Origin: Microbacterium terregens
GTDB lineage: Bacteria; Actinomycetota; Actinomycetes; Actinomycetales; Microbacteriaceae
DNA: 64,000 bases
Assembly (NCBI RefSeq): GCF_039534975.1
Contig: NZ_BAAAWH010000001.1
Span: forward strand, 1,922,001-1,986,000
Direction: 5' to 3'
This document shows positions 1 to 8,520 of this stretch, piece after piece. The number at the start of each line of letters is the position of its first letter. Position 1 is the first letter of the stretch. Made by a program: the position numbers and the translations under genes. The notes under the pieces were generated by a model. It did not search any database and had not been told where the DNA came from. It worked only from the letters and a program-made list of their open reading frames with translations.

Positions 1-442
1 GCCCGGCGGCGAGCAGCACGATGCAGCAGGCCACGGTGAGGCCGGGCCACGCTGTCGCGGTGACGGATGACACCATTTCGGCGACGGCATCCTCACCCGT
101 GATCCCGGTGGCGGTCGTGACGGTGGAGGCGACGGCACTGATCGGGCTCTGGACGGCGATCAGCGCGCTCAGCCATCCCAGGAGGACGGCGATGGCCACG
201 GTCAGGGCGCCGAAGACGATCCGAAGCACGAGGCCCACGATCGACAAGGCGGCGCCGAGCGCCAGCACGGCCAGGCTGAGCGGTGTGAGGACGGGCACCG
301 CCGCCGCGCCGGCGACGGTGAGGGTGTGCTGGGCGCCGTCGTCCAGGGTGGCGACCAGCCACGTCTGCGTGGAGGAGATCACGCCCATCGCACCGACGGC
401 CAGCGTGGTGAGAACCGCGATGAGGCGCGCGCGCCGGTTCAT
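1..442 (-). CDS. Trp biosynthesis-associated membrane protein (C-terminus beyond window)
   Basis: An open frame starts with ATG at 442 and runs off the left edge, giving 147 residues. It has hydrophobic segments near residues 6-24, 48-72, 75-95 and 133-147, and an early W28 following a serine/threonine-rich external loop. This matches the actinobacterial membrane family found beside trpE and hisI, named for association with tryptophan synthesis; its biochemical role is unknown. The ATG overlaps the hisI stop (ATGA), so it is probably translationally coupled to hisI. By family gene order, trpE is likely to lie upstream or nearby outside the window; that is inference. Confidence 0.75.
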   Translation of the reverse strand, partial: MNRRARLIAVLTTLAVGAMGVISSTQTWLVATLDDGAQHTLTVAGAAAVPVLTPLSLAVLALGAALSIVGLVLRIVFGALTVAIAVLLGWLSALIAVQSPISAVASTVTTATGITGEDAVAEMVSSVTATAWPGLTVACCIVLLAAG

Positions 443-798
443 CGGGACGGGCCCGCGACGGCGCGCAGGTCGTCGGCGTCGAAGCATGTGCGTGTGCCGG
501 TGTGGCACGCCGGGCCGACCTGGTCGACTTCGACGAGGATGGCATCGCCGTCGCAGTCCAGCCGTGCGCTGCGGACGAGTTGGATGTTCCCCGACGTGTC
601 GCCCTTTCGCCAGTACTCCCCGCGAGAGCGGGACCAGAACGTCACGCGGCCTGATGTGAGCGTGCGGCGCAGTGCCTCGGCATCCATCCACCCCAGCATG
701 AGGACTTCGCGCGTGTCCCACTGCTGGATGATCGCGGCCACCAGCCCGTCCGCGGTGAAGGTGACCCGCGCGATGCGGTCGTCCACGGTCTCGGTCAT
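439..798 (-). CDS. hisI: Phosphoribosyl-AMP cyclohydrolase HisI
   Basis: A 119-residue protein of normal length for monofunctional HisI, which opens the adenine ring of phosphoribosyl-AMP in the third step of histidine synthesis in the cytoplasm. Diagnostic segments are visible: [14 protein letters not shown] near residues 34-47, the metal-binding [13 protein letters not shown] near 81-93 and the CHTGTRTCF motif near residue 98, carrying the zinc and magnesium ligands. The ATG overlaps the hisF stop by four bases and the stop overlaps the next membrane-protein start, so it sits inside a tightly coupled his operon. HisE is a separate gene here, not fused. Confidence 0.96.
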   Translation of the reverse strand: MTETVDDRIARVTFTADGLVAAIIQQWDTREVLMLGWMDAEALRRTLTSGRVTFWSRSRGEYWRKGDTSGNIQLVRSARLDCDGDAILVEVDQVGPACHTGTRTCFDADDLRAVAGPSR

Positions 799-1559
799 TT
801 CCGCACCTCGATCCCTGCGGCCGCCATCGCGGCCTTCACCTCGCCGACGGTCAGTTGACCGGAATGGAAGACACTGGCGGCCAGCACAGCGTCGGCACCG
901 GCATGGATGGCCGGTGCGAAGTCCTCGGCGCGGCCCGCTCCGCCGGACGCGATCACCGGCACGCTCGAGACCTCGCGCATGAGAGCGACCAGTTCCAGGT
1001 CGAATCCCGTCTTCGTGCCGTCGGCGTCGATCGAGTTGACCAGCAGCTCCCCCGCGCCGCGTTCGATGGCCTCACGTGCCCAGTCCACTGCATCCAGCGA
1101 GGTCAGCGTGCGGCCGCCGTGCGTCGTGACCACGAAGCCGGAGTGCGTACCGGGCGCGCGTTTCACATCCAGCGACAGAACGAGCACCTGCGCGCCGAAG
1201 CGATCCGCGATCTCCGTGACCAGATCGGGCCGCGCGATCGCCGCGGAGTTCACGCCCACCTTGTCGGCGCCGACCCCCAGCAGGCGTGCCACATCGTCCG
1301 CCGAGCGGACGCCTCCGCCGACGGTGAGGGGAATGAAGACCTCTTCGGCCGTGCGCCGCACCACGTCGTAGGTCGTGGCTCGCTCATCGACCGTGGCGGT
1401 GACATCCAGGAACGTCAGCTCGTCGGCACCCTGGGCGAAGTATTCGCGCGCGAGCTCGACGGGATCGCCCATGTCTCGCAGGTTCTCGAAGTTCACGCCC
1501 TTGACGACGCGTCCTGCCGCGACGTCCAGGCACGGGATGACTCGGCACACAAGCGCCAT
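795..1559 (-). CDS. hisF: Imidazole glycerol phosphate synthase subunit HisF
   Basis: A 254-residue TIM-barrel cyclase subunit. With HisH it converts PRFAR and glutamine-derived ammonia to imidazole glycerol phosphate and AICAR. The start [13 protein letters not shown] at 1559 gives the canonical N-terminus with the catalytic aspartate in PCLDV; a second catalytic aspartate lies in LSLDVK near residue 130. Phosphate-binding loops such as VGGGVRS and ASGGAG are present. The frame is open further upstream, but only this start aligns with the family. It begins two bases after the hisG stop. HisH is not in the window. Confidence 0.96.
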   Translation of the reverse strand: MALVCRVIPCLDVAAGRVVKGVNFENLRDMGDPVELAREYFAQGADELTFLDVTATVDERATTYDVVRRTAEEVFIPLTVGGGVRSADDVARLLGVGADKVGVNSAAIARPDLVTEIADRFGAQVLVLSLDVKRAPGTHSGFVVTTHGGRTLTSLDAVDWAREAIERGAGELLVNSIDADGTKTGFDLELVALMREVSSVPVIASGGAGRAEDFAPAIHAGADAVLAASVFHSGQLTVGEVKAAMAAAGIEVRK

Positions 1560-1561
1560 CG

Positions 1562-2404
1562 CTACAGCCTCGCGTTGTGGATGGCCGTCACGAGGATCGC
1601 CCGTGCGCCGATGGCGTACAGCGCGTCCATCACCAGGTTCACGTCCTTGCGTGCGCTCATCACGCGCACCGCGACCCATTCCGGGTCGCGCAACGGAGAG
1701 ATCGTCGGCGACTCGATGCCGGGTGCGATCGCCACGGCGGCGTCGATCAGATGCACGGGAAGGTCGTAATCGATCAGCACGTAGCGGCGCGCGACCATCA
1801 CCCCGCGCAGCCTGCGCAGCAGAGTCTGGGTGCCGTCGACCTCTTCCGGCGCGCCGATCAGCACGGCCTCGGACTGCAGGATCACCGGACCGAAGATCTC
1901 CAGCCCGGCCTGGCGCAGGGTGGTGCCGGTCGAGACGACATCGGCGACGGCATCCGCCACGCCCAGGCGCACAGCCGACTCGACGGCGCCGTCGAGGGGG
2001 ACGAGATCAACGGCGACGCCCCGCTCGTCGAGGAAGCCGTCCACCAGTCCCGGGTAGGCGGTCGCGACACGGACGCCCTCGAGATCCTCCACGGCTGTGA
2101 AGGCACCGGGAGGCGAGGCGAAGCGGAACGTCGACTCGCCGAAGCCGAGCGCCTCGATCTCGCGCGCGCCGGGCATCCTCGCATCCAGCAGCAGGTCGCG
2201 TCCGGTGATGCCCACATCCAGCGCGCGAGAGCCGACGTAGGTCGCGATGTCCTTGGGGCGCAGGTAGAAGAACTCGACCTCGTTGGCCGGGTCGATGACG
2301 TGGAGGTCCTTCGGGTCGCGCCGGCCGGTGTATCCCGCCTCTTGGAGCATCTCGGCGGCGGTGTCGGCGAGCGACCCCTTGTTCGGCACGGCGATTCGCA
2401 GCAT
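1562..2404 (-). CDS. hisG: ATP phosphoribosyltransferase HisG (long form)
   Basis: A protein of 280 residues from [12 protein letters not shown], the first enzyme of histidine synthesis, joining ATP and PRPP. The length fits the long, hexameric HisG form, which carries a C-terminal ACT-like domain for feedback inhibition by histidine; the last 75 residues (from about [12 protein letters not shown]) correspond to it. The PRPP-binding segment [19 protein letters not shown] is clear. An in-frame ATG at 2467 would add 21 residues of low-complexity sequence and overlap hisE by 20 bases; I prefer the start at 2404 because it matches the usual family N-terminus. Confidence 0.93.
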   Translation of the reverse strand: MLRIAVPNKGSLADTAAEMLQEAGYTGRRDPKDLHVIDPANEVEFFYLRPKDIATYVGSRALDVGITGRDLLLDARMPGAREIEALGFGESTFRFASPPGAFTAVEDLEGVRVATAYPGLVDGFLDERGVAVDLVPLDGAVESAVRLGVADAVADVVSTGTTLRQAGLEIFGPVILQSEAVLIGAPEEVDGTQTLLRRLRGVMVARRYVLIDYDLPVHLIDAAVAIAPGIESPTISPLRDPEWVAVRVMSARKDVNLVMDALYAIGARAILVTAIHNARL

Positions 2405-2447
2405 GGCGGAGGAGCTTTCGGATTCGGGGCGGTCGGCGGGGTGCGGC

Positions 2448-2711
2448 TCAGAGATGTCGGTAGACATCTTCGAGGCTGAGGCCCTTCGCGAGCATCAGGA
2501 CCTGCAGGTGATACAGCAGCTGCGAGATCTCCTCAGCCGCGGCATCCGTCGACTCGTACTCGGCAGCCATCCAGACTTCGGCCGCTTCTTCGACGATCTT
2601 CTTGCCGATCGCGTGGACGCCTGCGTCAAGCTGCGCCACGGTTCCCGATCCGTCGGGTCGGGTGGCGGCCTTGTCAGCCAGCTCCGCGAACAGCGTGTCG
2701 AACGTCTTCAC
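2448..2711 (-). CDS. hisE: Phosphoribosyl-ATP pyrophosphatase HisE
   Basis: An 87-residue all-alpha MazG-like pyrophosphatase that converts phosphoribosyl-ATP to phosphoribosyl-AMP, the second histidine step. The metal-binding pattern [18 protein letters not shown] followed by [14 protein letters not shown] is characteristic. The start is GTG at 2711. No purine-rich ribosome site precedes it, but a TACCCT hexamer ends exactly six bases upstream, so the operon's first gene may be translated from a leaderless transcript. It is followed by hisG with a short gap or overlap depending on the hisG start chosen. Confidence 0.94.
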   Translation of the reverse strand: MKTFDTLFAELADKAATRPDGSGTVAQLDAGVHAIGKKIVEEAAEVWMAAEYESTDAAAEEISQLLYHLQVLMLAKGLSLEDVYRHL

Positions 2712-2717
2712 ATTGCC

Positions 2718-2723
2718 AGGGTA
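2718..2723 (-). promoter_or_regulatory. Candidate -10 element of the his genes
   Basis: On the minus strand TACCCT (TANNNT pattern) is followed by six bases and then the GTG of hisE, the spacing expected for a leaderless transcript. No clear -35 is visible. It is a weak motif, supported mainly by spacing and by the absence of a ribosome-binding site. Confidence 0.35.
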
Positions 2724-2756
2724 CCGAACCGGGGCGTGCCCGAGCGCCGCCGGGGC

Positions 2757-3332
2757 TCAGTGGGCGATGATGCTCAGCCCGATCACCAGCGCCCCGAGGA
2801 GCGTCGTCGAGGCGATGCCGGCCAGTCGCCAGCCCCATGTGCTGCCGTTGCGGGCCGCGTTGGCGTACCCGATCAGCGCCAGCAGCACGATGCCACTGCC
2901 GAGCGCGAGAAAGTACGCGGTGTACTCCTCGACGATTCCAAGCGCCCCCAGAGACAGCAGCAGCGCCGGGATCAGCATCGCGACGAGCATGCCGTACGTG
3001 TGGCGGATGCCGTGGCTCAGTGCGGTCCGCAGGGGCACGGGCGGCGCCGCGGCGCGGCTGGCGACGACGGACGCGTAGATGTGCGCGAGCCAGAACACCA
3101 GGACGGTGCCGACGACGAACAGGAGCACCTCGAGGTCGGTGTCGTCATTCCACCCCACGGCGATCAGCGCGGTCACCAGGACGATGCCGTAGACCCCGTG
3201 CTCGCCGCTGTAGGCGCTGAGCACGTGACGCGCCGGTCTGGCCGCGGCCGCCCGCAGAGCACTCGTCGCAGGCGGGACGGGCGCGGCCGCCCGGCTCGCC
3301 GGCTCGTCGGGAGGTGGGGGGACCGACTCCAT
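2757..3332 (-). CDS. Multi-pass membrane protein of unknown function
   Basis: A 191-residue protein with a proline- and alanine-rich N-terminal 25 residues, then about five hydrophobic segments (roughly 47-61, 68-90, 115-132, 140-160 and 168-188). The second contains FWLAHIYASVV, a short His/Tyr pattern inside the membrane. The ATG at 3332 is preceded by AAAGGA at good spacing. I do not recognise a functional family. It lies between rpe and hisE on the same strand, 10 bases after the rpe stop, so it is probably co-transcribed with rpe. No catalytic motif is visible. Confidence 0.8.
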   Translation of the reverse strand: MESVPPPPDEPASRAAAPVPPATSALRAAAARPARHVLSAYSGEHGVYGIVLVTALIAVGWNDDTDLEVLLFVVGTVLVFWLAHIYASVVASRAAAPPVPLRTALSHGIRHTYGMLVAMLIPALLLSLGALGIVEEYTAYFLALGSGIVLLALIGYANAARNGSTWGWRLAGIASTTLLGALVIGLSIIAH

Positions 3333-3342
3333 CGCTGTCCTT

Positions 3343-4014
3343 TCAGTGCGCGTGTCGGTGACGCGCCGCAGTGGTCCGCAGTGCCGAGATCGCGGTGTCG
3401 GGATCGGCAGCCCCGAAGACGGCGGAGCCGGCGACGAACGTGTCCGCCCCGGCTTCGGCGGCCTGTGCGATCGTGGACTCGCTGATCCCGCCGTCGACCT
3501 GCAGCCAGACCGCGGAGCCGCGGCGGCGGGCCTCGTCGGAGAGCAGACGCAGCTTCGGCATCGTCTCGGGCATGAACGACTGACCGCCGAATCCGGGTTC
3601 GACCGTCATCACGAGGATCTGGTCGAACTCGTCGAGCACGTCGAACAGCCCCTCGATCGGCGTGGCCGGCTTGACGGCGATCCCGGCGCGGGCGCCGATG
3701 GCACGCAGGCGGCGTGCGAGCGCGACCGGATCGGTCGCCGCCTCGAGGTGGAAGGTGACGGAGGCGGCGCCGAGCTCGGCGTATTCGGGAGCCCACCGCT
3801 CGGGCTGGTCGATCATCAGGTGCACGTCCAGGGGGACGGGACTGGTGTCCTGGATGCGCGCGACCATCTGGGGCCCGAAGGTCAGGTTCGGCACGAAATG
3901 GTTGTCCATGATGTCCACGTGGACGAAATCCGCGCCGGCGATGCGCGCCAGTTCCGCCTGCATGTTCGCGAAATCGGCGGCCAGGATGCTCGGGTTGATG
4001 CGCACCGCGCTCAT
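3343..4014 (-). CDS. rpe: Ribulose-phosphate 3-epimerase
   Basis: A 223-residue TIM-barrel enzyme interconverting ribulose 5-phosphate and xylulose 5-phosphate in the pentose phosphate pathway. Signature parts are INPSILAADFANM at the N-terminus, the metal-binding HVDIMDNHFVPNLTFGP and DVHLMI segments, MTVEPGFGGQSFM near the active-site aspartate region, and VDGGI before the phosphate site. The start at 4014 matches the family; the frame extends upstream to 4089 without similarity. It follows rsmB after about 90 bases, in the order priA-fmt-rsmB-rpe common in actinobacteria. Confidence 0.96.
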   Translation of the reverse strand: MSAVRINPSILAADFANMQAELARIAGADFVHVDIMDNHFVPNLTFGPQMVARIQDTSPVPLDVHLMIDQPERWAPEYAELGAASVTFHLEAATDPVALARRLRAIGARAGIAVKPATPIEGLFDVLDEFDQILVMTVEPGFGGQSFMPETMPKLRLLSDEARRRGSAVWLQVDGGISESTIAQAAEAGADTFVAGSAVFGAADPDTAISALRTTAARHRHAH

Positions 4015-4104
4015 AGTCCCCGCACGTCGTTGGTCTCGGTCTTCCTCAAGGCTGTGCACGCGTCCATTATGGTCGAGCGCCTGACGCACCCACGCCGGTC
4101 ACGG

Positions 4105-5469
4105 TCAGGGCCGCCGCAGCAGCGTGATGGACATCGCATCCGTGTTGTGGCGGTGCGGCCACAGCTGCGCCCGACCGGAGCCGTCCTTCTGGGCGGGGAG
4201 ATCCGGTTCGGCGCCCGAGATGGCTCGGAGCACCTCGCGGGCGTCGAGCTCTTCGAGCGAACCTCCGAAGGCGCGTTGCACTTCGCTGACGACTCCCGCG
4301 GTCTCACCCAGGTGCGGCGAGCAGGTGACGTACGCGACCACGCCGCCGGAGCGCAGACCGCCGATCGCCGAAAGGAGGAGCTCCCCCTGCAGCTGCGTCA
4401 ATTCGGCGACGTCGGCCGGGGATTTGCGCCACCGCGCTTCGGGCCGTCGGCGCAGAGCGCCGAGTCCGGTGCATGGCGCGTCGACCAGGATCCGGTCGTA
4501 GGCGCCGGCACCCGGCCGCACCCGTCCGTCCTCCTCCGACACCGGCACCTCGAGCGGGATGCCGGAGATCGCCTGCCGCACCAGGCCAGCGCGCGCGTGC
4601 GAGACCTCGTTCGCCTCTACGCGCGCCCCCACCTGCAGGGCCTCGGCGGCCAGCACCGCCGTCTTGCCTCCCGGACCGGCGCAGAGGTCCAGCCACACCT
4701 CCCCCGGCTGAGCGGGAAGGGCCCGGGTCAGCGCCAGAGCCGCGAGCTGAGAGCCTTCATCCTGCACGCGGACCGTACCGCCCGACTCGCGGACGAGTCG
4801 CTCGGGGTCGCCGCCGCCGAGCCGGAATCCGAACGGCGAGTACGGCGTGTGCCGCGCGTCCTCAGGCAGTTCGGCGAGGCCGGGCAACGCCGCCATCGTG
4901 ACGCGGGGCGCCGCGTTGTCCGCGGTCAGGAGGGCCTCGAGCTCGTCCGCGCGACCTTCGGCCGCCAGCGCCCGTCGGAACGCCCGGACGACCCACACCG
5001 GGTGCGAGTGGACCAGCCCGAGGCGTTCGTCGTCGGAACGCGCGCTGGCAGCGACCCGCGACATCCACTCCCCCGGCGTGTCCCGCGACACCCGGCGCAG
5101 CACGGCGTTGGCGAAACCCGAGGCGCCGCGGCTGCCGGCACTGCGGGCCAGTTCGACGGACTCGTTCACCGCCGCGTGCGAAGCGACGCGCGTCGAGAGC
5201 AGCTGGTGCACGCCCAGACGGAGGGCATCCAGCACCGCCGGGTCGATCTCCTGGATGCCGCGGTCCGCAGCGATCTGGATGACGGCGTCGTAGGTGCCCT
5301 GGCGCCGCAGCGTGCCGTAGGTCAGTTCGGTGGCCAGTGCGGCGTCCGCGGTGTTCAGCCCCGCTCGGGCGATGGCCTTCGGGAGCAGCAGATTCGCGTA
5401 GGCGTCCGACTCGTTCACCGCGCGGATCGTCTCGAAGGCGACCCGCCGGGAGGTGTCCGCGGAGCTCAC
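4105..5469 (-). CDS. rsmB: 16S rRNA (cytosine-967-C5)-methyltransferase RsmB
   Basis: A 454-residue SAM-dependent rRNA methyltransferase. The N-terminal 140 residues form the NusB-like RNA-binding domain (TSRRVAFETIRAVNESDAYA, then YGTLRRQGTYD). The catalytic half has the SAM-binding LDLCAGPGGKT, then DAPCTGLGALRRRPE with one catalytic cysteine and VTCSPH with the second, as expected for RNA m5C methyltransferases. The GTG start at 5469 overlaps the fmt stop (GTGA), indicating coupling. The open frame continues upstream inside fmt in another phase, but that part is not real coding sequence. Confidence 0.94.
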   Translation of the reverse strand: MSSADTSRRVAFETIRAVNESDAYANLLLPKAIARAGLNTADAALATELTYGTLRRQGTYDAVIQIAADRGIQEIDPAVLDALRLGVHQLLSTRVASHAAVNESVELARSAGSRGASGFANAVLRRVSRDTPGEWMSRVAASARSDDERLGLVHSHPVWVVRAFRRALAAEGRADELEALLTADNAAPRVTMAALPGLAELPEDARHTPYSPFGFRLGGGDPERLVRESGGTVRVQDEGSQLAALALTRALPAQPGEVWLDLCAGPGGKTAVLAAEALQVGARVEANEVSHARAGLVRQAISGIPLEVPVSEEDGRVRPGAGAYDRILVDAPCTGLGALRRRPEARWRKSPADVAELTQLQGELLLSAIGGLRSGGVVAYVTCSPHLGETAGVVSEVQRAFGGSLEELDAREVLRAISGAEPDLPAQKDGSGRAQLWPHRHNTDAMSITLLRRP

Positions 5470-6395
5470 GAGCCGGCCCGAGGCGGGGTGCCCGCGTCGC
5501 GGCGACCGCGCCACCAGTCTGCAGGGTTCATGGGGGCCTTTCCGGCGGGTTGGACCCGGTCGAGCGTGACCGGATCGGTGGCGGTGCCGACCAGGACGAC
5601 GCCACCGTGCGTGGCAACCGCCCCCGGCTCGAGGTGCGGTGCGTTCTCGGGTGCTTCGCTTGCGGCGAGGATCTTCACCCGTGCGCCGTCGAACGTCGTG
5701 TGTGCGCCGGGCTCGGGGGTCACTCCGTGCAGGCGCGCCAGCACCGCGTCCCGGGACTCGTCCCATCGCAGCCGGCCGTCCTCGTCGCCGAGCTTCGGGG
5801 CGAGCGTCGCGACCCCCGTTTGCGGGGTCGCCCGCGCGGCGCCTGCGGCGATCGCATCGACCACCTCGTGCAGCAGCGTGGCTCCCTCGACGGACAGCGT
5901 ACTCAGCACGTCGCCGGCGGTCGCGCCGTCCGGAACGGCGTACTCGCGCGCGGCGTACACGTCTCCCGCGTCGAGCGCGGGCACGAGCTGGAACACGGCC
6001 GCGCCCGTCACGGGGTCCCCCGCGATCAGAGCGTGCTGCACCGGCGCCGCGCCTCGCCAGCGCGGGAGCAGCGAGAAATGCAGGTTGATCCAGCCGCGGG
6101 CCGGCGCGGACAGCAAGGGTTCGCGAACCAGACCGCCGTACGCCACGATCACGCCGAGGTCGGGTTCCAGTGCCGCGATCTGTGCTGTCGCTTCGGCGTC
6201 CAGCCGATCCGTGCGGATCGTCGGGATCCCGAGCTCCTGGGCCGCGGAAGCCACGGGGGAAGGCGTGATCACCCGCTTGCGGCCCACGGGGGCGTCCCGG
6301 CGGGTGACGACGGTCACGATCTCGTGCTCGGATGCCGCGAGCAGGCGCAGCGAGGGAACTGCGGCATCGGGTGTGCCGGCGAAGACGAGGCGCAT
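5466..6395 (-). CDS. fmt: Methionyl-tRNA formyltransferase
   Basis: A 309-residue enzyme that formylates initiator methionyl-tRNA using 10-formyl-tetrahydrofolate. The N-terminal Rossmann-like catalytic domain starts MRLVFAGTPDAAVPSL. The folate-site signature is seen as HFSLLPRWRGAAPVQHALIAGD, with the catalytic N-H-D arrangement completed by an aspartate further on. The C-terminal OB-like domain follows from about residue 205. The stop codon overlaps the rsmB start. It follows priA by eight bases. A def gene, which accompanies fmt in many bacteria, is not adjacent. Confidence 0.96.
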   Translation of the reverse strand: MRLVFAGTPDAAVPSLRLLAASEHEIVTVVTRRDAPVGRKRVITPSPVASAAQELGIPTIRTDRLDAEATAQIAALEPDLGVIVAYGGLVREPLLSAPARGWINLHFSLLPRWRGAAPVQHALIAGDPVTGAAVFQLVPALDAGDVYAAREYAVPDGATAGDVLSTLSVEGATLLHEVVDAIAAGAARATPQTGVATLAPKLGDEDGRLRWDESRDAVLARLHGVTPEPGAHTTFDGARVKILAASEAPENAPHLEPGAVATHGGVVLVGTATDPVTLDRVQPAGKAPMNPADWWRGRRDAGTPPRAGS

Positions 6396-6403
6396 GGCGT
6401 TCC

Positions 6404-8392
6404 TCACAGATCCAGATCGGGTACGTCGACCCGCACTCTGAGTGTATGGCGTGCGCCCGCGGCCGTGCCCGGTGCCCTGGTCTTCGGGTTCTTCCGCACG
6501 CGCAGCGCATCCGCGACGATCGAGCTGCGCAGGCTCTCGGTGACCCGCGCCCCGAGGGCGTATTCGAAGCGGACCAGCGCGCGCGCGCCGGCGTCCGTGG
6601 GCACGGGACCGAGGATCGCTTCGTTCTCGAGTGCCGGCACCGTCTCGCGAAGCGCACCCAGCGCGGCATCGACCGCCGCAGCGCTGCCCTCCAGCGCCGC
6701 GACGCGCACGGTGGGCGGCATCCGAAGGGGTGCGCGATCCGCCAGTTCCGCGCGGGCGTACGCGGGCTGCGTCCAGGTGGCCAAGGCGCGGGCGACCGCT
6801 CCGGTGACGCCGACCAGGTGGACGGGCGCTCCGGGCGCGGCCAGGGCCGCCGCGTTGGACCACCACCGCAGGCACGACTCTCCGATGCGCAGATCCTCCG
6901 CGAGCAGCATCCGGTCGCCGTCGAGCAGGATGACCGTGCGATAGCCTCCCTCGGCGACGGGCTCGGCGCCCCGCGTCGCGACGACGAGCGCCGGGCGGTC
7001 GTCCACGGTCAGGACCGGGTGGTCCCCGTCGGCCAGGATGATCCGGGTCTCGGGGAAGGCGCGGCCGAGTTCATCCGCTGTGCGCTCGCTGCCGGACGAG
7101 GCCATCCGAACCCGCACCGACTCGCAGCGCGGGCACACCCACGAGGTCGCCGGTCGACCGCACCAGCCGCACTCGGGCACAGCGCCGCGTCGCGCGGCGT
7201 GCAACGGCCCGCCGCAGGCGGCGCAGCGCGCCGGTGTGCGACAGTCGGCGCAGACCAGCACGGGGGCGTACCCGGGGCGGGCCACCTGGACCAGCACGGG
7301 CCCGGTCCGCAGCGCTTCGCGCGCCGCCGCGAACGCCGCCGAGGGCACGCGGGCGCCTCGGGACTCGCCCTCCTTCGTCGCACTGAGCACCACCCGTGGC
7401 GAGGCGCGGCGCGCCGCGGAGACATCGCGCACCCAGCCCAGCGACACGAGACGCTCGACATCCGTTGTGCGCGTGTGCCCGGCGAAGACCACGGCGCACT
7501 CGTCCAGCTCCTGCCGGATGAGCGCGGCGTCACGCGCGTGCACCCCGGGGCTCAGGGGCTCCGCAAGCAGCGGGTCCCCGTCATCCCAGATCGCGATCAG
7601 CCCGGGCGCGTGCACGGGCGCGTAGACGGTGGACCGGTTGCCGATGACGATGCAGGGCACGGGGGCGAGCATGCGCAGGTATGCGGAGTACCGGGCGGGC
7701 GAGGTCTGGCGCGCGTCGTTGCGGAGAATCGCGTCCGCCGGTGCGCGGCCGGCGAGGGCGGCTTCCAACTGAGCCTGGTCTCGGTGATCCGGCACCACGA
7801 GGATCGCGCTTCGTCCGGCCGCGAGCGTGCGCACGGCGACCGCGGCGAGCAGCACCGCCCACGAGCCCGTGGTCCCTCCGTCCGACAGGCGCGCCGGCTC
7901 CGGGCGCGCATCGAGCGCGCCGCGTCCGCGGTCATCGAGACACTCCACGAGGGCGGGGTAGGCCCGCAGCAGAGTCTCTGTCCACTCCCGGTTGTCCTCG
8001 CTCACGATCGGGACGGCCGGCCCGTCGCCGGCGAGCCACGCCTTCTCTGCGCGGACCATGCGCTTGGGGATCGCCAGACGCAGGATGTCGGTGGCCGAGC
8101 CGGCAGCCCGGTCGGCCGCGCGCCTCGCCAGCGCATACAGGCCAGGAGTGAGCAGGGGGATCGTCGAGACGACGGCGTCCACTTCGGAGAGCGGACGGTC
8201 GGTGGCATCCGGCTCTCCGAGCTCGACGACGTACCCGTCCACCATGCGACCGGCGCTGCGCAGGGGTACGCGGATGCGCACGCCGGGACGCACATCGGCG
8301 GCCAGGGGCTCGGGGACCGCGTAGTCGAAGAGACGATCGAGCTGCGGCAGGGGTGAGTCGATGAGGACGCGCGCGACACGCCGCGCGGTCAT
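6404..8392 (-). CDS. priA: Primosomal protein N' PriA, helicase-motif-deficient form
   Basis: A 662-residue PriA homologue. The N-terminal DNA-binding domain is recognisable (VARVLIDSPLPQLDRLFDYAVP, then PGVRIRVPLR) and the central zinc-binding cysteines are present as CADC, CAAC, CGWC and CPRC. No Walker A motif is present: the corresponding region reads RLSDGGTTGSWAVLLA, and the DEAH-type box is replaced by AIWDDGDP. This loss is typical of actinobacterial PriA, which is therefore unlikely to unwind DNA but may still assemble the primosome at stalled forks. MTARRVARV at 8392 was chosen as start; the open frame upstream only runs through tandem repeats. Confidence 0.9.
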   Translation of the reverse strand: MTARRVARVLIDSPLPQLDRLFDYAVPEPLAADVRPGVRIRVPLRSAGRMVDGYVVELGEPDATDRPLSEVDAVVSTIPLLTPGLYALARRAADRAAGSATDILRLAIPKRMVRAEKAWLAGDGPAVPIVSEDNREWTETLLRAYPALVECLDDRGRGALDARPEPARLSDGGTTGSWAVLLAAVAVRTLAAGRSAILVVPDHRDQAQLEAALAGRAPADAILRNDARQTSPARYSAYLRMLAPVPCIVIGNRSTVYAPVHAPGLIAIWDDGDPLLAEPLSPGVHARDAALIRQELDECAVVFAGHTRTTDVERLVSLGWVRDVSAARRASPRVVLSATKEGESRGARVPSAAFAAAREALRTGPVLVQVARPGYAPVLVCADCRTPARCAACGGPLHAARRGAVPECGWCGRPATSWVCPRCESVRVRMASSGSERTADELGRAFPETRIILADGDHPVLTVDDRPALVVATRGAEPVAEGGYRTVILLDGDRMLLAEDLRIGESCLRWWSNAAALAAPGAPVHLVGVTGAVARALATWTQPAYARAELADRAPLRMPPTVRVAALEGSAAAVDAALGALRETVPALENEAILGPVPTDAGARALVRFEYALGARVTESLRSSIVADALRVRKNPKTRAPGTAAGARHTLRVRVDVPDLDL

Positions 8393-8400
8393 CGTAGAGG

Positions 8401-8520
8401 GTGCCCCGCCGAGAGGCGGTGCGGTGTCGGGTACCCCGCCGAGAGGCGGTGCGGTGTCGGGTACCCCGCCGAGAGGCGGTGCGGTGTCGGGTGCCCCGCC
8501 GAGAGGCGGTGCGGTATCAC
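8401..8520. repeat. Four tandem copies of a 30-bp hairpin-forming repeat
   Basis: Four near-identical 30-base units begin at 8401, 8431, 8461 and 8491. Each holds a perfect inverted repeat, CCGCC-GAGA-GGCGG, so four consecutive stem-loops can form. Variation is limited to one G/A in each GTRCCCC junction and the end of the last copy, which overlaps the metK stop codon at 8517-8519. The array fills the metK-priA gap and ends eight bases before the priA ATG. It could act as a transcription terminator or attenuator between metK and priA, or vary in copy number. The related string GGCGGTGCGGTG occurs on the other strand after rpoZ. Confidence 0.9.

Noticed and set aside
3346..6441. Plus-strand 1031-residue open frame antisense to rpe, rsmB and fmt
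   Set aside because: Low-complexity Arg/Gly/Asp composition typical of a high-GC antisense frame; all conserved motifs lie on the minus strand.
5470..6669. Extension of RsmB to 854 residues
   Set aside because: The added part is a shadow frame of fmt, rich in Arg and Pro, without homology; the GTG at 5469 overlapping the fmt stop is the natural start.
8401..8520. Possible CRISPR array (30-bp repeats)
   Set aside because: The four units are directly tandem with no spacers, contain the whole period, and no cas genes are present.
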